A stretch of DNA of 64,000 bases. Origin: Cupriavidus basilensis OR16. GTDB taxonomy: Bacteria > Pseudomonadota > Gammaproteobacteria > Burkholderiales > Burkholderiaceae. The stretch covers positions 62,001-126,000 of the forward strand of contig NZ_AHJE01000044.1 of assembly GCF_000243095.1 (NCBI RefSeq), given 5' to 3'. Positions within the stretch are counted from its first letter, which is position 1, and every line of letters starts with the position of its first letter. Positions 34,848 to 43,656 of this stretch are shown here, one piece after another. A program made the position numbers and the translations under genes. A model generated the notes under the pieces. It had not been told where the DNA came from, did not search any database, and worked only from the letters and a program-made list of their open reading frames with translations.

Positions 34848-35372
34848 ATGCGCCGATTGCTTACCGTCACCCTTACCGGCATGGCCGCGGCTCCGTTCGC
34901 CAGCCCGGCCGTCGCGGCCGAAATGAACGTCAAGGTAGAGATCCCGCGCCTGAACGTCGCGGAGTATCACCGGCCCTACGTCTCGATGTGGATCGAGCGC
35001 GCAGACCAGAGCCCGGCCGCCACGCTGGCCGTCTGGTATGACGTCAAGCACAAGGACGGCGAAGGCACCAAGTGGCTCAAGGACATGCGCCAGTGGTGGC
35101 GCAAGGCCGGGCGCGACATGCAGATGCCCGCCGATGGCATCTCGGGCGCCACGCGCGCGGCCGGAGAGCACACGCTTACTTTCACCGACGCCAAGGCGCC
35201 GCTGGGCAAGCTGCCCGCCGGCGAGTATCAGCTCGTGGTGGAAGCCGCCCGCGAGGTCGGTGGCCGCGAACTGTTGCGCGTGCCCTTTGCCTGGCCGCCC
35301 AAGGCAGCCGCCTCGGCCAAGGCCAAGGGCGAGCATGAGCTTGGCGGCGTCTCGGTCGACCTGAAGCCCTGA
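34848..35372 (+). CDS. DUF2271 periplasmic protein
   Basis: A 174-residue secreted protein with a signal peptide (MRRLLTVTLTGMAAAPFASPAVAA) followed by the DUF2271 beta-sandwich: EIPRLNVAEYHRPYVSMWIE, TLAVWYDVK, GTKWLKDMRQWWRKAGR, DGISGATRAAGEH and GEYQLVVEAAREVGGRELLRVPF. The function of DUF2271 is unproven. It occurs almost always with PepSY, DUF4198 and ApbE genes, as here, pointing to a periplasmic role in a flavin-dependent iron-reduction system. It starts 43 bases after the PepSY gene and is probably in the same Fur-controlled transcript. Confidence 0.85.
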   Translation: MRRLLTVTLTGMAAAPFASPAVAAEMNVKVEIPRLNVAEYHRPYVSMWIERADQSPAATLAVWYDVKHKDGEGTKWLKDMRQWWRKAGRDMQMPADGISGATRAAGEHTLTFTDAKAPLGKLPAGEYQLVVEAAREVGGRELLRVPFAWPPKAAASAKAKGEHELGGVSVDLKP

Positions 35373-35452
35373 GCCGCTGAACCAGCCCTGCGTTCAAGAC
35401 CTTCGCCACCAAACTGTCCATCCAGGCCGCCGCGCTGGCCCTGGCCGCGCTG

Positions 35453-36217
35453 ATGCCGCTAGCCGCCCACGCACACCGCCAGTGGCTGCTGCCGTCGGCC
35501 ACCGTGCTGTCGGGCAGCGACCCGTGGGTGACCGTCGACGCCGCCGTGTCGAACGACCTGTTCTACTTCGAGCACATGCCGCTGCGCCTCGACAACCTTG
35601 CCGTGACCGCGCCGGACGGCGCCACGGCAAAGGTCGAGAACGCCAGCACCGGCCGCTATCGCAGCACCTTCGACGTGCACCTGACCCAGCCGGGCACCTA
35701 CAAGGTGGCCGTGGTCAACCACGGCCTGTTCGCCAGCTACAAGGTGGACGGCCAGGCCAAGCGCTGGCGCGGTTCGCCCGAAGCCTTCGCCAAGGAGGTG
35801 CCGGCCGGTGCGCAGGACCTGCAGGTCACGCAGGCCGACAGCCGCCTGGAAGCCTTCGTGACGGCGGGCAAGCCCACCGCCAAGGTGCTGCAGACCACCG
35901 GCCGCGGCCTGGAACTGGCGCCGGTCACGCACCCGAACGACCTGGTCGCCGGCGACGCCGCCAGCTTCCGCCTGCTGCTGGACGGCAAGCCCGCGGCCAA
36001 CGTCAAGGTAGCCGTGGTGCCGGGCGGCATCCGCTATCGCGACCAGCTGCAGGAAATGGCATTCACTACCGACGCCGACGGCAAGTTCAGCGTCAAGTGG
36101 CCGGCCCCGGGCATGTACTGGATGGAAGCCGAGGTACGCGATGACAAGGTTGCCGTCAAGGAAGCCAAGACGCGCCGCGCCAGCTACGCGGCCACGGTGG
36201 AAGTGCTGCCGCAGTAA
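35453..36217 (+). CDS. DUF4198 periplasmic protein, start codon uncertain
   Basis: A DUF4198 protein (carboxypeptidase-regulatory-like beta domains): HAHRQWLLPSATVLSGSDPWVTVDAAVSNDLFYFEH, a middle region, then a second domain from LAPVTHPNDLVAGDAASFRLLLDGKPAANVKV. Related proteins are periplasmic partners of nickel, cobalt or iron uptake. The first in-frame ATG, 35453, gives 254 residues but cuts the signal peptide. The codons just upstream (FKTFATKLSIQAAALALAAL) clearly continue it, yet the frame reaches a TGA at 35378 with no ATG, GTG or TTG in between. Either an unusual start is used or a base change has removed it. A terminator follows. Confidence 0.8.
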   Translation: MPLAAHAHRQWLLPSATVLSGSDPWVTVDAAVSNDLFYFEHMPLRLDNLAVTAPDGATAKVENASTGRYRSTFDVHLTQPGTYKVAVVNHGLFASYKVDGQAKRWRGSPEAFAKEVPAGAQDLQVTQADSRLEAFVTAGKPTAKVLQTTGRGLELAPVTHPNDLVAGDAASFRLLLDGKPAANVKVAVVPGGIRYRDQLQEMAFTTDADGKFSVKWPAPGMYWMEAEVRDDKVAVKEAKTRRASYAATVEVLPQ

Positions 36218-36274
36218 GCGCAACGTAACACCGGCCGGCGGCCGGGCGCTAGTCCGGTTGCCGGCATCCGTCCT

Positions 36275-36301
36275 AAGCCCCCAGCGGGCTTTTTGTGTTT
36301 T
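36275..36301 (+). terminator. Rho-independent terminator between the DUF4198 and apbE genes
   Basis: AAGCCC (36275-36280) pairs with GGGCTT (36286-36291) around CCAGC, followed by a T-rich tail (36290-36301). It splits the iron cluster: either apbE has its own promoter or it receives attenuated read-through. Confidence 0.8.
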
Positions 36302-36363
36302 CGCAGTTTCCGTCCCGTCATCGTCTCAGGTCGTCTTCTAGGTCGTTTTTCAGGTCAAGCCGC

Positions 36364-37371
36364 ATGCAGCGTGTTCTCGTTCCCCTCGCGCTTGGCAGCG
36401 CGCCGCCCGCGCCCGCCGCGCTGGCAAGCCTGTGCTGGCTGCATGGCGAGACCATGGGCACCACGTGGTCGGTGGCATGGGCGGCATCGCCCTCGGCAGT
36501 CGATCAGGACACGCTCGACGCCGGCATCCGCGCCGTGCTGGCCGAGGTCGTCGCGCAGATGAGCAATTGGGACGAAGCCTCGGACGTGAGCCGCTTCAAC
36601 CGCGCCGCGCCCGGCAGCTGGCAGGTGTTGCCGGCTGACTGCTTCACCGTGTTGCAGGCCGCGCTGCAAGTGGCGCGCGACAGTGGCGGGGCCTTTGACC
36701 CCAGCGCCGGGCCGTTGGTCGACCTGTGGGGCTTCGGCCCGGCGCCACGGCGTGCGCAGGCGCCGGCGCTGATGGCGCTGGAGCAGGCGCGCGCGCTGTG
36801 CGGGTGGCAGCGCATCGTGATCGACCCGGCGGGCAGCCGGGTGCGGCAGCCCGGCGGCGTCCAGCTGGATTTCTGCGCCATCGCCAAGGGCTTCGGCGTC
36901 GATGCGGTATCGCGCTACCTGAGCGGGCAGGGCATCGACAGCCACCTGGTGGAGATCGGCGGCGAGCTGCGCGGCCATGGCGTCAAGCCCGATGGCATGC
37001 CATGGTGGGTCGCGCTGGAAACGCCGCCGGGCGGTGGCGCGGCGGGGCACGAAGCGCTGGTCGCGCTGCATGGCTTGTCCGTTGCCACCTCGGGGGATTA
37101 CCGTCGTTACTTCGATAGCGGCGCTCGCCGCTATGCCCACACATTGGACCCGCGCACGGGCTATCCGGCCAGCCACGCGCTGGCCTCGGTCACGGTGCTG
37201 CACCCGCAATGCATGATGGCCGATGCGCTGTCCACCGCGCTGACCGTGCTGGGCCCCGAGGCCGGCATGGTGTTCGCCCGCCGCCATGCGCTGGCCGCGC
37301 GCTTCCTGATCCGCCGCAGCGACGGCTTCGACGAACGATTGTCACCGGCCTTCGAGGCCATGCTGTCATGA
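36364..37371 (+). CDS. apbE: FAD:protein FMN transferase (ApbE family)
   Basis: A 335-residue flavin transferase that attaches FMN from FAD to a threonine or serine of target proteins in the periplasm, using Mg2+. Motifs in order: GETMGTTWSV, FDPSAGPLVDLWGFG, DFCAIAKGFGVDAV, LVEIGGELRGHG, and SGDYRRYFDSGARRYAHTLDPRTGYP (metal and flavin binding), then MMADALSTALTVLG. The start at 36364 leaves a short Ala/Pro-rich N-terminus without a classical lipobox, so localisation is uncertain; longer starts are possible. The next gene overlaps by ATGA (37368-37371). Its likely client is a flavinylated membrane redox protein of the same cluster. Confidence 0.9.
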   Translation: MQRVLVPLALGSAPPAPAALASLCWLHGETMGTTWSVAWAASPSAVDQDTLDAGIRAVLAEVVAQMSNWDEASDVSRFNRAAPGSWQVLPADCFTVLQAALQVARDSGGAFDPSAGPLVDLWGFGPAPRRAQAPALMALEQARALCGWQRIVIDPAGSRVRQPGGVQLDFCAIAKGFGVDAVSRYLSGQGIDSHLVEIGGELRGHGVKPDGMPWWVALETPPGGGAAGHEALVALHGLSVATSGDYRRYFDSGARRYAHTLDPRTGYPASHALASVTVLHPQCMMADALSTALTVLGPEAGMVFARRHALAARFLIRRSDGFDERLSPAFEAMLS

Positions 37372-38995
37372 CCCCGCCTGATACCGCTTCCTCCGTCCGC
37401 GTCCTTGTCCTTAGCACCGCCGTCCTGCTGGGTGCGCTTGCCGGCCTGGCCGGCATCGCGCTCGGCTTTCTCGCACCGAGCCGCACCGGCATGGCCGCTG
37501 GCGTGGTGATTGCCTATGCCGGATTCTGTGCTGCCGTGATCGGCCGCCACCGCCGGCGGCATGCGCCCGCCGGCCAGCTGGCCGAGGCCAAGGACGGCGC
37601 CACGATCGTCGCCTACGCGAGCCAGAGCGGGTTTGCCGAACAGCTTGCGCTGCAGAGCGCGCAGGCGCTGCAGGATGCTGGCGTGCCCACGCAGTTGCTA
37701 TCGTTTGACCAGCTGGAGGCCGGGCGTCTTGCCCATTGCCGCCAGGCGTTGTTCGTGGTCAGTACCACGGGCGAGGGCGATGCCCCGGACAGCGCCTCGG
37801 GCTTCGCGCGCCGCCTGAGCGCCGCCGCAGGTGCTGGTGGCCTGCGCGAGCTGCGCTTGGCGATCGCAGCTACGCGCACTACTGCGCCTTCGGCCACGCG
37901 CTGTCGGCATGGATGCAGCGCCAGCATGCGCAGGCCCTCTTCGACATGGTGGAAGTGGACAACGGCGACGCCGGGGCCCTGCGCCACTGGCAGAACCATC
38001 TCAGCGCGCTCGCCGGAGGCGCGGAAATCGCCGACTGGGAAAAGCCCCGCTACGCCGACTGGCGCCTGCATGAGCGCAGGCTGCTCAATCCAGGCAGCCC
38101 GGGCTCGCCGGCCTTCCACCTTGCGCTGGTGCCTGCCTCTCCGGCCTCATTGGCCGAAGGCGCGCTGTCGTGGCAGGCCGGCGATATTGCCGAAATCGGT
38201 CCACGTCTCGCGCCGTCCGAAGTCGCGCGCGTGCTGGCAAGACTCTCGCTGGATGGCAACACCCCGGTGCGTTGCGATGGCACTTCCACCACGCTGTCGC
38301 ACGCGCTCGCCACGCGCATCGTCCTGCCCGATCCGCATCTGGCCGCGCTGGCCGGGGTCACGCCGCAGCGGCTGGTGGATACGCTGCCGTTGCTGCCGCA
38401 CCGCGAGTATTCGATTGCCTCGCTGCCGGGCGACGGGCAACTGGAATTGCTGGTGCGCCAGACGCGCCATGACGATGGCCGGCTCGGCCTGGCATCCGGC
38501 TGGCTCACCGCGCATGCGGAGCCGGGCGCGGGCATCGCCCTGCGCATCCGCACCAACCGCGGCTTTCATCCGCCCGCGGACGATCGCCCGCTGATCCTGA
38601 TCGGCAACGGCACCGGCCTGGCCGGCCTGCGCGCGCACTTGAAGGCGCGCGCCGTCGCCGGGCATCATCGCAACTGGCTGCTGTTCGGCGAGCGTACCGC
38701 CGAGCACGATGCATTCCATCACCTCGAGCTCGCCGCATGGCAGGCCGATGGCGTGCTGCAGCGGCTGGACCTGGTCTACTCGCGCGATGGCGGTGCGCTG
38801 CATTACGTGCAGGACGCCGTGCGCGCATCGGCCGACGCATTGCGAGAATGGATCGAAGCCGGCGCGGCCATCTACGTCTGCGGCAGCCTGAAAGGCATGG
38901 CCGGTGGTGTCAACGCGGCGTTGTCAGACGTGCTGGGCGAGGAGGCCCTGCTGCGCCTGGGCGAGCAGGGCCGCTATCGGCGCGACGTCTACTGA
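37368..38995 (+). pseudogene. Membrane flavoprotein reductase (flavodoxin-FNR, sulfite reductase alpha-like), internal deletion
   Basis: This encodes a flavodoxin/ferredoxin-NADP reductase fusion with an N-terminal membrane region (VLSTAVLLGALAGLAGIALGFL and following helix), a flavodoxin domain (ATIVAYASQSGFAEQLALQSA, VVSTTGEGDAPDSASGF) and FAD/NADPH domains (LPHREYSIAS, ILIGNGTGLAGLRAHL, AIYVCGSLKGMAGGV). The flavodoxin part breaks at about 37857: after LRELRL the expected bases for YxxLALG are missing and the frame shifts, resuming as GDRSYAHYCAFGHAL in another frame to 38995. A deletion of about 14-17 bases explains it. It would supply NADPH electrons for ferric reduction in this cluster. 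As written the protein is cut at the flavodoxin domain. Confidence 0.85.
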
Positions 38996-39004
38996 GACTG
39001 CCCG

Positions 39005-41013
39005 TCAGGCCGGCGGTGCGCCCGCTGCCACTTCCATCAGCGCATCCACCACCACCGCCCCGCCTGCGCTCACCATCACCGGGTTGAGGTCGATCGAGCG
39101 GATCGCGCCGTTGGCCTCAAGCATCAGCTGGCCCACGCGCACGGCGATCCGGCACAGCGCCGCCACATCGACCGCCGGCTCGCCGCGTACGCCCGCCAGC
39201 AGCGGCGCGATGCGCAGGCCGGCAATGGCGCGCGCCACCGCCGCCTCGCTGCACGGCGCCACGCAACGACCACGCCTTCGCAGGCAGCGCCGAGTCTCTC
39301 GAGGATGGCGGTCTGAGCGAGGAAGGCCTGCGCCACGGCGTGCTCATCGTTGCAGTTCAACGCGACAAGGCCGTGCTCGCTCTTGTGCGGCACCTGCGGG
39401 GAGCTGGCCTTGACTGCTACGGGTCCATTCAACTCGCGCCAGGCCGCGACCGCTTCATCCACGTTCTGGCACAGCTTGTACGCTACCACCGGGACGCCGG
39501 CCAACGCCAGGCGCGTGAGGCTCGCCGCCTCGCTCAGCGTGTTGCCGGTCGCGCGCGCCACATCGCCCGCCACATCGCGCGCCACATCGTGCGCCGCAGG
39601 CCGGTGCGCGGCGACAGCCGTATCTTCCGCGGCCACATCGCGCAGTTGCTGCTGATGCGTGACCAGCTGCGCGAAGGCGGCCAGCGCCTCGGCGCCGCTG
39701 TCATAGGTGGGCACGTTGGCCGCGCGGAACGCAGCGGCCACAGTCGCCTGCCAGGCCGCCACGGCAATTGGCTTGCCGGCGCCGTCGGCAAAGCTGGCGG
39801 CATCGCGCGCAAAGCGCGGCAGGTCGTAGCCCATGCCCGCCACCGGGATATCGAGCAGCAACAGGTCGGCGGCCGGGTCGGCGGCCACCACCGGCAGCAC
39901 GTCGCCAAACAGCGCGCTGTTGGTCAGCAGCGCGGCGGTGACGTCGATCGGGTTTGCCGTTGTGGCGAATCCGGGCAGGCGCTCGGCCAGCGCAGCCTGC
40001 GTGGCTTGCGACAGCGGCGCCAGCGCAAGCCCGAGCGGCTCTACCGCATCGGCGGCCATCACGCAGCTCGCGCCGGAATTGCTCACCACCACCAGCTGCC
40101 GCCCGCTTGCCTGCCAGCCGCGCAGGTAAAGCGGCGCAGAGCGCGCCAGTGCGTGCGCATCATCCACGCGGCAGATGCCATGCCGCGCCAGGAAGGCACC
40201 CACCGCCCGGTCTTCATTGGCGATGGCGCCCGTATGCGACGCCGCCGCGCGCTGCCCGGCGCTGGAGCGGCCCGCCTTGACGGCAACGATGGGCACGCCA
40301 CGCCGGCGCGCCACCGCGGCGGCTTGCGCCAGCACGGCAGGATCGGTCAGGCTTTCCATGTACAGCAGGATCAATCGCACATCGGGATCGTGCGCCACCG
40401 CCAGCGCCAGCTCGCTTACCGTGATGTCAGCCTCGTTGCCGGTGGCGTGCATATGGCGCACGCCGATGCCTTGGCCGCGCAGCAGGCCGTAGACCATGGC
40501 GCTGACGCCGCCGCTCTGGCTCACCACCGCCACCGGGCCATCCTGGGGCGGCACTTCGATAAACATGGTGGAGAAGCTGGCAATGGTGCCGGTGCCGAAG
40601 TTGGCCAGGCCCTGGCTGTTAGGGCCAACCAGGCGCAGCCCCGCGCCGGCTGCCACCCGCACCATCTCGTCCTGCTGGCGCCGGCCTTGCTCGCCGGCTT
40701 CGCCGAAGCCCGAGGCGATCACGATGGCGGCCGCCACGCCAAGCCGCGCGCAATCGCGCACTGCCGACACCGCCGGGTCGTCGCCCACCACGATGATGGC
40801 CAACTCCGGCACCTCGGGCAGCGCATCGAGCGAGGCAAAGGCGGGCAGGCCCTGGATGGTGTCGCGCTGCGGGTTCACCGGGAAGAGCTTGCCGGCGTAG
40901 CCATGCTCGCGCATGTAGTAGATGGGCCGGCCACCGATCTTGTGGATATGGTCGGAGGCGCCGATCACCGCGATCGAGCGCGGCGCCAGCAAGGCTTGCA
41001 AGGTCTGGTTCAT
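39005..41013 (-). pseudogene. ADP-forming acyl-CoA synthetase (acetate-CoA ligase family), C-terminal deletion/frameshift
   Basis: A fused alpha-beta NDP-forming acyl-CoA synthetase: N-terminal CoA-binding Rossmann domain (APRSIAVIGASDHIHKIGGRPI), ligase-CoA domain (VVSQSGGVSAMVYGLL; the active-site His region is AASHTGAIANEDRA), then ATP-grasp (EAASLTRLALAGVPVVAYKLC, VAVKASSPQVPHKSEHGLV). After EGVVVA at about 39258 the frame breaks. The last part resumes in another frame (CSEAAVARAIAGLRIAPLLAG to DLNPVMVSAGGAVVVDALMEV) to 39005, with about 40-50 residues of the ATP-grasp fold missing. It forms acyl-CoA from a carboxylic acid, ATP and CoA. It is the last gene of the IclR-headed operon, supplying the activation step. 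Confidence 0.85.
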
Positions 41014-41074
41014 GATGGATGCGGTCCGCAATCAAGCGCCGGCCCGGCCGGCTTCGGTAGAAGGTATGAGATGC

Positions 41075-42073
41075 TCAATCGATGGTGGCGCCCGAGGCCT
41101 TGACCACCTTGCCCCATTTGTCGATCTCGCGAGTGAGGAACTGCGCGGTGGCCGCGGGCGCGGTCCATTGCGCGGCAAAGCCCTGCGTGGCGAACCTGGC
41201 GCGTACGTCTTCCTGTTCGAGCACGGTCTTCAACGCGCTGCTCAAGGTGGCGACCACCGCTGGCGGCGTGCCTGATGGCGCGAGCAGGGCATTCCATGCG
41301 GTGGCCTCGTAGCCGGGCAGCCCGGCCTGTGCCATGGTGGGCACATCGGGCGCGGCGGGTGAGCGCGCCGCGCCGGTGATCGCCAGCGCGCGCAGCCGGC
41401 CCTCGCGCACGAAGGGCATGGCGGAGAGCATGGTGTCGAACATCACCGTGGCTTGCCCGCCCATCACATCGGTGAGCGCGGGCGCGCTGCCTTTGTACGG
41501 CACGTGGGTCATGTGCGTGCCCGCCATGCTGTTGAACAGTTCCGCGGCGAGGTGCGTCGACTGGCCGTTGCCCGAGCTGGCAAAGCTGACCTGGCCCGGC
41601 TTGGCTTTCGCCAGCGCAATCAGCTCGGCCACGTTGGCGGCGGGCGTCGCGGGCGCGGTCACCAGCACGAGCGGCCCGAGCGTCAGCAGCGACACCGGGG
41701 TGAAGTCTTTCTGCGTGCTGTAGCCGGGCTTGGTGAACAGCGTCATGTTGATGGCGTGCGCGGTGGTGGCCACCAGCAGTGTGTAGCCATCCGGCGCGGC
41801 CTTGGCGGTGGCCTCGGCACCGATATTGCCGCCCGCGCCGGGCCGGTTCTCGATCACCACGGGTTGCTTGAGCTGCTCCGACAACTTCTGCCCGACCACG
41901 CGCGCCACGATGTCGGTGGGGCCGCCGGGCGGGTAAGGCACAACCAGCCGTACCGGCCGCGCAGGCCAGTCCTGCGCGTGGGCGCCGGGCGCGGCCAGCA
42001 GCACGGCGGCCATTGCCATGGCGCCCGTCAGCAGGGCGCACGCGGGCCGCCGAAGCGGCAAGGTTCGGTTCAT
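41075..42073 (-). CDS. Bug/TctC-family periplasmic solute-binding receptor
   Basis: A 332-residue Bug receptor with a signal peptide (cleavage near AHAQ at about 33), WPARPVRLVVPYPPGGPTDIVAR, VVIENRPGAGGNIGAEA, THVPYKGSAPALTDVMGGQ and a C-terminal GKVVKASGATID. It lies inside the reverse-strand catabolic operon, so it probably binds the acid substrate of that pathway. A second receptor of another family (ABC type) is encoded two genes upstream, so this locus has two capture systems. It is intact and 61 bases from the acyl-CoA synthetase gene. Confidence 0.9.
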   Translation of the reverse strand: MNRTLPLRRPACALLTGAMAMAAVLLAAPGAHAQDWPARPVRLVVPYPPGGPTDIVARVVGQKLSEQLKQPVVIENRPGAGGNIGAEATAKAAPDGYTLLVATTAHAINMTLFTKPGYSTQKDFTPVSLLTLGPLVLVTAPATPAANVAELIALAKAKPGQVSFASSGNGQSTHLAAELFNSMAGTHMTHVPYKGSAPALTDVMGGQATVMFDTMLSAMPFVREGRLRALAITGAARSPAAPDVPTMAQAGLPGYEATAWNALLAPSGTPPAVVATLSSALKTVLEQEDVRARFATQGFAAQWTAPAATAQFLTREIDKWGKVVKASGATID

Positions 42074-42130
42074 GTCGGTCTCCTGGGTGTCGGTGTGTAT
42101 TGCTACGCCGCACTACGCCGCGCCATGCGG

Positions 42131-42490
42131 CTACTCGCGCTGGAAACGCAGCAGCGTGCGCTCGCCGTGGCGCATGAAGCCCGCGCGCACGCGCTCGCCG
42201 ATCGTCACGCCGGGCTCGGCATGCGCCATCACGCGCGGGCCTTCGTCAAGCGTGGCCAGCACCAGCGTGTATGGCACCAGCGCGCGGAAATCCTCGGTGG
42301 GCGCGCGCGAGACTTCGGTGACGCTGTGCACGGTAGCGCTGCCCGCGGCGTCGCGCCATGCCAGCCGCGTGCTGCCGCAAGCGCGGCATGCATGGCGCTG
42401 CAGCGGTTGCCACGCAGCGCAGTCCTCGCATGCCTGATAGCGCACGACGCCCGCATCGAGGCCAGCCTGATAGGGATGGTCCGTGCTCAT
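42131..42490 (-). CDS. DUF35 OB-fold/zinc-ribbon acyl-CoA-associated protein
   Basis: A 119-residue protein of the DUF35 family: N-terminal rubredoxin-like zinc ribbon (RYQACEDCAAWQPLQRHACRACGS; four cysteines as CxxC...CxxC) and an OB-fold (ATVHSVTEVSRAPTEDFRALVPYTLVLATLDEGPRVMAH). DUF35 proteins pair with thiolases and form complexes that channel or recycle CoA intermediates. The start at 42490 overlaps the stop of the thiolase gene (ATGA, 42487-42490), as expected for partners made together. Confidence 0.9.
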   Translation of the reverse strand: MSTDHPYQAGLDAGVVRYQACEDCAAWQPLQRHACRACGSTRLAWRDAAGSATVHSVTEVSRAPTEDFRALVPYTLVLATLDEGPRVMAHAEPGVTIGERVRAGFMRHGERTLLRFQRE

Positions 42491-43629
42491 GCCGCCTCCA
42501 GTACCAAACTGACGTGCGAAGACAGCACGCCGCCATCCGCGTGAAACAGCGCGCGCTTGCGCGGCGGCAGCTGACGCGTGCCGGCCTTGCCCGCAAGCTG
42601 CCGCGTGGCTTCCGCCAGATGCATCAGGCCGCCGGCCACGCCCGAGTGCCCGAAGGCAAGCAGGCCGCCGTGCGTGTTGAGCGGCAGTGCGCCAGCGCGC
42701 CCGAAATCGCCCGCCGCCAGCCGCTGCGGCGAAGCGCCGCGCGGCGCCACGCCAAGCTCCTCGAGCAACATCGCCAGCGTGATGGTGAACGAGTCGTAGA
42801 TCGCCAGGTAATCGATCTGCCCGATCGTGTTGCCTGCTTGCGCGAGCGCGCGCCGCGCGGCATCGGCGGCGCCGGTGGCCAGCACGCTGTCGAGCGCGCA
42901 CAGGTGCTGGTGGCGATGCGCCTGCCCCGCGCCCGTGATGCGCACGGGTGTGCCGCCGCCCGGCTCGGCGGACACCACCAGCGCCACCGCGCCATCGGAG
43001 ATCGGGCAGCAGTCCGACAAGCGCAGCGGCGTGGCGATGGGCTTGGCGGCACGTGCCGCATCCAGCGTCAGCGCCTCGCGCAGGTGCGCATCGGGATGTC
43101 CCGCCGCATGCTCGCGCATCAGCACCGCAAAGCCGCTGAGCGCATCGGCGTGCATGCCGGTCTCGGCGAGATAACGCGAAGCCAGCAGCGCGTAGTAAGC
43201 CGGCACGGAGGCGCCGTTGGGCACTTCCATGTCCGGCTCGCCGACCTGGGCCAGCGTCTGGATGGACTGGTCGCGGCTCTGGCCGGAGAGGCGGTTCTCG
43301 CCGGCCACCACCAGCACGTTGCGGCAGCGCCCGGCACCCACCAGCTCGCGCGCCAGCATGGCCATGACGCCGCCGGTGGCACCGCCCGACGCCACGCCAT
43401 GCGCATAGGCGGGATCGAGCGAGGCGTACTCGCAAAAGCGCGTGGCCAGCATCAGGTGCGCCAGGGTGGTGGCGTAGCCGCACAGCACGCCGTCGATGTC
43501 GGCGCGGGCCAGGCCCGCGTCGGCCAGCGCGGCGTCGGTGGCCTGCGCCATCAGCGTCAGCGGCGTGCTGCCCTCGACGCGGCCAAAGCGCGTATTGCCC
43601 GCGCCGCGCAGGTAAGCTGCGTGTTGCAT
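42487..43629 (-). CDS. Thiolase-superfamily protein (SCPx-like), partner of DUF35
   Basis: A 380-residue thiolase-fold protein of the SCP-2/SCPx thiolase-like branch. The usual nucleophile loop (C-x-S/A-G) reads GVASGGATGG, so the catalytic cysteine position is not Cys. The His motif NTHGGLLAFGHSGVAGG is preserved, and SDCCPISDGAVALVV is present. This type generally needs its DUF35 partner and may catalyse retro-aldol or thiolytic cleavage, as in steroid side-chain degradation, rather than plain acetoacetyl-CoA chemistry. Start 43629; 27 bases separate it from the ABC-binding-protein gene. The operon (binding protein, thiolase, DUF35, acyl-CoA synthetase) suggests breakdown of a carboxylic acid through CoA thioesters. 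Confidence 0.85.
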   Translation of the reverse strand: MQHAAYLRGAGNTRFGRVEGSTPLTLMAQATDAALADAGLARADIDGVLCGYATTLAHLMLATRFCEYASLDPAYAHGVASGGATGGVMAMLARELVGAGRCRNVLVVAGENRLSGQSRDQSIQTLAQVGEPDMEVPNGASVPAYYALLASRYLAETGMHADALSGFAVLMREHAAGHPDAHLREALTLDAARAAKPIATPLRLSDCCPISDGAVALVVSAEPGGGTPVRITGAGQAHRHQHLCALDSVLATGAADAARRALAQAGNTIGQIDYLAIYDSFTITLAMLLEELGVAPRGASPQRLAAGDFGRAGALPLNTHGGLLAFGHSGVAGGLMHLAEATRQLAGKAGTRQLPPRKRALFHADGGVLSSHVSLVLEAA

Positions 43630-43656
43630 GGTGCCTCTCTCAATACTTTAAATGCT

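Noticed and set aside
39340..41103. Forward frame of 587 codons opposite the acyl-CoA synthetase
   Set aside because: Arg/His/Gly-rich shadow without domains; the reverse strand encodes all CoA-ligase motifs.
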